The notes under the pieces: model-generated
The model's database searches: none
The model's input: only the letters and a program-made list of their open reading frames with translations
Told to the model about the DNA's origin: nothing
Shown: one piece after another, positions 60,073 through 64,000 of the stretch
Position numbering within the stretch: the first letter of the stretch is position 1
Layout: each line of letters starts with the position of its first letter
DNA from: an uncultured Oscillospiraceae bacterium
Lineage (GTDB): Bacteria; Bacillota; Clostridia; Oscillospirales; Oscillospiraceae
Assembly: GCA_934590355.1 (NCBI GenBank)
Contig: CAKTOX010000002.1
Span: 49,652-113,651 of the forward strand
Length of the DNA stretch: 64,000 nucleotides
Direction of reading: 5' to 3'
Made by a program: the position numbers and the translations under genes

Positions 60073-60104
60073 AAAACTCCCTCTTGACACAAAGGGGGAG
60101 TTTT
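60073..60104 (+). terminator. terminator-like hairpin overlapping the S10 promoter
   Basis: AAAACTCCC (60073-60081) pairs with GGGAGTTTT (60096-60104). It can end the upstream LysR-stub transcript. The TTGACA of the S10 promoter lies in the loop. Confidence 0.55.
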
Positions 60105-60112
60105 GATATTCT
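60084..60112 (+). promoter_or_regulatory. promoter of the S10 ribosomal protein operon
   Basis: TTGACA (60084-60089), a 17-bp spacer and TATTCT (60107-60112), followed by the AT-rich TATATAAG. Confidence 0.75.
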
Positions 60113-60117
60113 ATATA

Positions 60118-60420
60118 AGCGCCTGTGCGTTGCTGACGGGCGTATTATGCGATGAAGCGGGAGATTGCTCGCAAAGGCGAGGTAACTTCCGTGGAGTATG
60201 TCCGGTACCGACTGCCATCGGTACATAATCGGGCGGCTGAAGCGTACTGCACATGGTGTATATCGCCTGTACGGTATCAGACCGGCTGAAAAAGGCCGGT
60301 TTGTTTTTCGGACAGGGTTTGATACACATGGTTGAGTGTGCAAATTCGTTTCATCCGTACGGGACATTGAGGCGTATCCCAATGAACGCCGAAAAAACTG
60401 TACGAAAAGGAGAAAAATCA
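60118..60420 (+). promoter_or_regulatory. structured leader of the S10 operon
   Basis: About 300 bases separate the promoter from rpsJ. Visible structure: GGGAG-ATTG-CTCGC, AAAG, GCGAG-GTAA-CTTCC (about 60158-60190, with asymmetric internal loop), GTACCGA/TCGGTAC (about 60207-60224), and ACCGGC/GCCGGT (60281-60300) followed by TTGTTTTT, which looks like an attenuator terminator. Ribosomal protein operons are often autoregulated through such leaders; the ligand here (for example L4) is not known. Confidence 0.6.
60281..60308 (+). terminator. candidate attenuator in the S10 leader
   Basis: ACCGGC (60281-60286) and GCCGGT (60295-60300) form a short GC-rich stem with A-rich loop, followed by TTGTTTTT. 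It lies inside the transcribed leader about 113 bases before rpsJ. Confidence 0.5.
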
Positions 60421-60732
60421 ATGGCAAACAAGAACATGATCCGCATCAGACTCAAGGCTTACGATCATCAGCTGATCGACAAGGCCGCAGAGACCATCGT
60501 TGAGGCCGCAAAGCGCACCGAGGCTCAGGTCTCCGGCCCCATCCCCCTGCCCACCAAGACCGAGATCGTCACGATCCTCCGCGCCGTTCATAAGTATAAG
60601 GACAGCCGCGAGCAGTTTGAGCGCCGCACTCACAAGCGCCTGATCGACGTGATGAATCCCACCCAGAAGACGGTAGAGGCTCTTATGTCCCTCGAGCTGC
60701 CCGCAGGCGTTGAGATCGAGATCAAGCTCTGA
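60421..60732 (+). CDS. rpsJ: 30S ribosomal protein S10
   Basis: The 103-residue protein ([57 protein letters not shown]) is uS10, which assembles late in the 30S head and also works in NusB/NusE antitermination. AAAAGGAG precedes ATG 60421. It is the first gene of the S10 cluster in the usual order. Confidence 0.98.
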   Translation: MANKNMIRIRLKAYDHQLIDKAAETIVEAAKRTEAQVSGPIPLPTKTEIVTILRAVHKYKDSREQFERRTHKRLIDVMNPTQKTVEALMSLELPAGVEIEIKL

Positions 60733-60761
60733 CAGCAAAATCCCACAAAACCCAAGTCAAC

Positions 60762-60837
60762 GACCCATAGTCCGTAACTTGCGAATGCGGACGGGTTAAG
60801 TTGCCAGCCTCTGATCATTGAGATTAAGCGAGGCAAC
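60762..60837 (+). repeat. two hairpins in the rpsJ-rplC spacer
   Basis: GACCC-ATA-GTCCG (60762-60774) pairs with CGGAC-GGGTT (60788-60797), and GTTGCC (60800-60805) pairs with GGCAAC (60832-60837). They end 25 bases before the rplC start. No T-run follows, so they are more likely RNA-stability or regulatory structures than terminators. Confidence 0.5.
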
Positions 60838-60862
60838 CAATAACCGAAGGAGGAAATATCTA

Positions 60863-61591
60863 ATGAAGAAAGCCATTATCGGCAAGAAGGTCGGCATGAC
60901 GCAGATCTTCGACGAAATGGGCAAGGTCATCCCCGTGACCGTCATCGAGGCAGGCCCCTGCGTCGTGACTCAGAAGATGACCGTCGAAAAGGAAGGCTAC
61001 GAAGCCGTCCAGCTCGGCTACGAGGAAGTCGCCGAGAAGTATATCTCCAAGCCCGAGGCCGGCCATCTGAAGAAGAACGGCATCGGCATGCTCAAGCACC
61101 TTAAAGAGTTCAAGCTCGAAAACGCGGCAGAGCTCAACGTCGGCGACGTTCTGAAGGCGGACGTCTTCACGGCCGGCGACAAGGTCGACGTTACCGGCAC
61201 CAGCAAGGGCCACGGCTACGCGGGCGTTATCAAGCGCCACGGCGCACAGCGCACCCCCACCAGCCACGGCGGCGGTCCTGTTCACCGTCACGCAGGCTCC
61301 ATGGGCTCCGGCACCGACCCCAGCCGCATCTTCAAGGGCAAGATCGGCGCAGGCCACATGGGCGTAGATCAGGTCACCGTTGAGAACCTCGACGTTGTCC
61401 AGGTAGACCCCGAGCTTAATATGCTCGTTATCCGCGGCGCTGTTCCCGGCCCCAAGGGCGGCCTTGTTTATGTAAAGAGCACCGCAAAGATCGCACCCGT
61501 CAAGAAGGGCGAGGGCGCTGCCATCAGCCTCAACCCGCAGAAGGCGTCTGCCCGTGTCAACCCGCAGAAGGCCTCCGCGCGCAACAAGTAA
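60863..61591 (+). CDS. rplC: 50S ribosomal protein L3
   Basis: The 242-residue uL3 starts [20 protein letters not shown]. It has [16 protein letters not shown] and [18 protein letters not shown] and ends in the unusual duplicated tail [19 protein letters not shown]. It binds 23S rRNA domain VI near the peptidyl transferase centre. GGAGGAAAT precedes ATG 60863; the frame open from 60818 is too far upstream. Confidence 0.98.
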   Translation: MKKAIIGKKVGMTQIFDEMGKVIPVTVIEAGPCVVTQKMTVEKEGYEAVQLGYEEVAEKYISKPEAGHLKKNGIGMLKHLKEFKLENAAELNVGDVLKADVFTAGDKVDVTGTSKGHGYAGVIKRHGAQRTPTSHGGGPVHRHAGSMGSGTDPSRIFKGKIGAGHMGVDQVTVENLDVVQVDPELNMLVIRGAVPGPKGGLVYVKSTAKIAPVKKGEGAAISLNPQKASARVNPQKASARNK

Positions 61592-61610
61592 GGAAAGGAG
61601 AGTATCTTAA

Positions 61611-62234
61611 ATGCCTACTACTAACGTATATAACATGGCAGGTGAGAAGGTCGGCGAGATCGAACTCTCCGCAGCCATCTTCGGCATCGAGCCGAACAAG
61701 TCTGTCCTTCATGACAGCGTCAAGAACCATCTGGCAAATTGCCGTCAGGGCACCCAGAGCGCACTCACCAAGGGCGAGGTCAGCTACACGACCGCAAAGC
61801 CCTGGCGTCAGAAGGGCACCGGCCGCGCCCGCGCAGGCTACAAGGGTTCTCCCGTGTGGACTCACGGCGGCGTAGCCTTTGCTCCGAAGCCCCGCGATTA
61901 CAGCTACACCCTCAATAAGAAGGTAAAGCGCCTTGCTCTCAAGAGCGCGCTGAGCGCACTTGCGGCGGACGACGCGATCGTAGTTATCGACGATATCAAG
62001 GTCGATGAGATCAAGACCAAGACTTTCAAGGCATTCCTTGACGCGGTCAATGTCTCCGGCAAGACCCTCGTCGTCACCGAGAGCGTTGACGAGAAGGTAG
62101 TTAAGTCTGCACGCAACCTCGCAGGCGTCACCACCACCATCGCAACCATTCTCAGCCCCTATATGATACTCAACAACCGCAAGCTCGTCGTTTCCAAGGC
62201 GGCGCTTGCAAAGATCGAGGAGGTGTACGCCTGA
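61611..62234 (+). CDS. rplD: 50S ribosomal protein L4
   Basis: The 207-residue uL4 has the exit-tunnel loop KPWRQKGTGRARAGYKGSP and globular N- and C-terminal parts. In several bacteria L4 represses the S10 operon by binding its leader, so it is the first candidate for the leader at 60118. The stop overlaps the rplW start by one base (TGATG). Confidence 0.97.
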   Translation: MPTTNVYNMAGEKVGEIELSAAIFGIEPNKSVLHDSVKNHLANCRQGTQSALTKGEVSYTTAKPWRQKGTGRARAGYKGSPVWTHGGVAFAPKPRDYSYTLNKKVKRLALKSALSALAADDAIVVIDDIKVDEIKTKTFKAFLDAVNVSGKTLVVTESVDEKVVKSARNLAGVTTTIATILSPYMILNNRKLVVSKAALAKIEEVYA

Positions 62235-62530
62235 TGAAAACCGCTTATGATATCATCATTCGCCCCATCATCACCGAGCAGTCCATGGAAGACCTGGACA
62301 TCAAAAAGTACGCTTTTGAAGTCGCTAAGGACGCAAGCAAGATCGAGATCAAGAAGGCTATCGAGGAGATCTTCGGCGTTACCGTCATCAGAGTCAACAC
62401 CCTCAACATGAGCGGCAAGGCAAAGCGCACCGGTGCTTACCCCATGGGCAAGACCGCCTCTTGGAAGAAAGCCATCGTTAAGCTCAGCGAAGACTCCAAG
62501 AACATCGAGCTGTTCGAGAACATGGCATAA
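62234..62530 (+). CDS. rplW: 50S ribosomal protein L23
   Basis: The 98-residue uL23 (DIIIRPIITEQSMEDLDIKK; FGVTVIRVNTLNMSGKAKR; TASWKKAIVKL) sits at the nascent chain exit and is the docking site for trigger factor and SRP. Its start is coupled to the end of rplD. Confidence 0.97.
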   Translation: MKTAYDIIIRPIITEQSMEDLDIKKYAFEVAKDASKIEIKKAIEEIFGVTVIRVNTLNMSGKAKRTGAYPMGKTASWKKAIVKLSEDSKNIELFENMA

Positions 62531-62545
62531 GGGGAGGATCACAGA

Positions 62546-63382
62546 ATGTCTATTAAAACTTACAGACCTACCACTCCGGCCCGCAGACAGATGACCGTTT
62601 CCGGCTTTGACGGCGTTGATAAGCACGCAAAGCCCGAGAAGTCCCTGACTGAGGTCCTCAAGAAGAATGCCGGCCGCAACAGCTACGGCCGCATCACCGT
62701 TCGCCATAAGGGCGGCGGCAACCGCCAGAAGTATCGTGTGATCGACTTCAAGCGCAACAAGACCGAGATGGAAGCAGAAGTTCTCCGCCTCGAGTATGAC
62801 CCCAACCGCAGCGCATTCATCGCTCTCGTCAAGTACGAGGACGGCGAGCTGCGCTACATCCTCGCTCCCGTCGGCCTGAAGGCGGGCGACAAGATCGTCT
62901 CCAGCCCCGCAGCCGATATTAAGCCCGGCAATGCTCTGCCTCTGGCAAACATCCCTGTCGGTACCGTTATCCACAACATCGAGCTCTACCCCGGCAAGGG
63001 TGCTCAGCTCGTCCGTTCCGCGGGCGTCGCCGCTCAGCTCATGGCTAAGGAAAACGGAATGGCCACCGTTCGTCTGCCCTCCGGCGAGTACCGCAAGGTC
63101 CGCCTCGAGTGCGTCGCGACCATCGGTCAGGTCGGCAACATCGACCACAGCAACATCTCCATCGGCAAGGCAGGCCGCAAGCGTCACATGGGCGTTCGTC
63201 CTACCGTCCGCGGCTCCGTCATGAACCCCTGTGACCACCCCCACGGCGGTGGTGAAGGCAAGTCCCCCGTCGGCCGTCCCGGCCCTGTAACTCCCTGGGG
63301 CAAGCCCGCACTCGGTTACAAGACCCGCAAGACTAAGAACCGTACCGATAAGTTCATAGTCAAGCGCCGCAACGCAAAGTAA
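62546..63382 (+). CDS. rplB: 50S ribosomal protein L2
   Basis: The 278-residue uL2 has [40 protein letters not shown] and the C-terminal [20 protein letters not shown] with the conserved His near the peptidyl transferase centre. GGGGAGG precedes ATG 62546. Confidence 0.98.
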   Translation: MSIKTYRPTTPARRQMTVSGFDGVDKHAKPEKSLTEVLKKNAGRNSYGRITVRHKGGGNRQKYRVIDFKRNKTEMEAEVLRLEYDPNRSAFIALVKYEDGELRYILAPVGLKAGDKIVSSPAADIKPGNALPLANIPVGTVIHNIELYPGKGAQLVRSAGVAAQLMAKENGMATVRLPSGEYRKVRLECVATIGQVGNIDHSNISIGKAGRKRHMGVRPTVRGSVMNPCDHPHGGGEGKSPVGRPGPVTPWGKPALGYKTRKTKNRTDKFIVKRRNAK

Positions 63383-63398
63383 GGAGGGCAAAAGATAA

Positions 63399-63671
63399 AT
63401 GAGTAGAAGCGTTAAGAAAGGCCCCTTCGCAGCTCCCGAGCTTCTGAAGAGAGTCGATGAAATGAATAAGGCAGGCGAGAAGAAGGTCCTCAAGACATGG
63501 AGCCGTGCCACTACCATTTTCCCGTCCTTCGTAGGACACACCATCGCAGTACACGACGGCCGCCGTCATGTTCCTGTGTACGTCACCGAAGATATGGTCG
63601 GCCACAAGCTCGGCGAGTTTGCTCCCACCCGTACCTTCCGCGGCCACGCAGGCAGCAAGACCGGCAAGTAA
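63399..63671 (+). CDS. rpsS: 30S ribosomal protein S19
   Basis: The 90-residue uS19 ([53 protein letters not shown]) lies in the 30S head and contacts S13. AAGGAGGGC precedes ATG 63399. Confidence 0.98.
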   Translation: MSRSVKKGPFAAPELLKRVDEMNKAGEKKVLKTWSRATTIFPSFVGHTIAVHDGRRHVPVYVTEDMVGHKLGEFAPTRTFRGHAGSKTGK

Positions 63672-63683
63672 GGAGGAGAGAAC

Positions 63684-64000
63684 ATGGACGAAAAGAAAAT
63701 GGCAAGAGCAGAAGTTAAGTATGCTCGCATTTCTCCCCGTAAGGTCGGCATCATCTGCGACATGATCCGCGGCAAGGACGTCGCAGTCGCAAGAGCTCTC
63801 ATGCAGCACACCCCCAAGGCGGGCTGCGAGTACATGATAAAGCTCCTCGACAGTGCCAAGGCAAACGCGGAGAACAACTTTGAAATGGACCCCGAGAAGC
63901 TCTACGTTTCGGTTGCATACGCGACCGGCGGCCCCATCCTCAAGCGCGGCATGCCCAGAGCTCAGGGCCGTATGTACCGCATCAACAAGCGCACCAGCCA
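63684..64000 (+). CDS. rplV: 50S ribosomal protein L22 (partial, runs off the window)
   Basis: The visible 105 residues (MARAEVKYARISPRKVGIIC; VARALMQHTPKAGCEYMIKL; GPILKRGMPRAQGRMYRINK) match uL22, which lines the exit tunnel. AAGGAGGAG precedes ATG 63684. The gene is cut by the window end just before its last residues; rpsC (S3) is expected to follow. Confidence 0.97.
   Translation, partial: MDEKKMARAEVKYARISPRKVGIICDMIRGKDVAVARALMQHTPKAGCEYMIKLLDSAKANAENNFEMDPEKLYVSVAYATGGPILKRGMPRAQGRMYRINKRTS

Overview
The window reads as chromosomal DNA of a GC-rich, low-oxygen gut Firmicute, most likely class Clostridia, order Oscillospirales. Pointers are the gene content (type III glutamine synthetase, FeoA-FeoA-FeoB with a Cys-rich partner, Nup-type nucleoside ABC transporter, DUF951, DUF3793), strong Shine-Dalgarno sites, a T-box and a lysine riboswitch (both typical of Firmicutes), and a bile salt hydrolase, which suggests an intestinal habitat. 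The species cannot be named from sequence alone.

Layout. 1-745: AT-richer remnant of an integrated element with palindromes, a 27-residue holin-like toxin candidate and a ribbon-helix-helix-like protein. 746-3271: rarA-DUF951-zinc-ribbon operon (minus strand) divergent from nth. 3257-3890: composite intergenic repeat. 3895-7235: proC (minus strand), then a lysine riboswitch controlling a NhaC-superfamily transporter, then a PaiA-like acetyltransferase. 7531-16451: a mixed metabolic stretch (GDPD, MFS transporter with a LOG-family enzyme, ferredoxin-like protein, aminotransferase, lipoprotein, TetR regulator, CmpB-like membrane protein, bile salt hydrolase). 16507-17086: an internally deleted IS3-family element with both ends. 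17130-23236: nucleoside uptake and salvage (nupQ, nupP, nupO, bmpA, deoD; minus strand). 23914-27725: HtrA protease, lipid kinase and YhhN-type protein, separated by repeats. 27937-33633: an iron island: DtxR/MntR-like repressor, promoter with three iron-box-like palindromes, feoA-feoA-feoB, Cys-rich partner, second small regulator, membrane-tethered HMA protein, DUF3793 protein and flavodoxin. 33774-35178: acyl-ACP thioesterase and HdeD-like protein. 35431-38503: metal export module (ArsR-AraC fusion regulator, free HMA protein, P1B ATPase). 38569-46658: LysR gene, then an asparagine-type T-box ahead of asnB, glutamine synthetase III, pyrG, nadE and bioY. 46711-52197: putP divergent from a LysR gene, then trkA-trkH. 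52248-59660: truA and a DUF2156 gene (minus strand), then secA, pgeF, a family 5 binding protein and cdd. 59768-60028: a LysR DNA-binding domain without a sensor domain. 60073-64000: start of the S10 ribosomal protein operon with a structured leader; rplV runs off the window end.

How genes work together. Nucleosides captured by BmpA pass through NupOPQ and are phosphorolysed by DeoD; Cdd further down adds cytidine salvage. The T-box operon groups GSIII, which makes glutamine, with the glutamine users AsnB and PyrG. The iron island links ferrous uptake with a flavodoxin, consistent with adaptation to iron limitation. Repeats at 3257, 23315, 25517, 27728 and 35283 belong to one modular family; in two cases they supply the stop codon of the neighbouring gene. 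No rRNA, tRNA, CRISPR array or complete prophage was seen.
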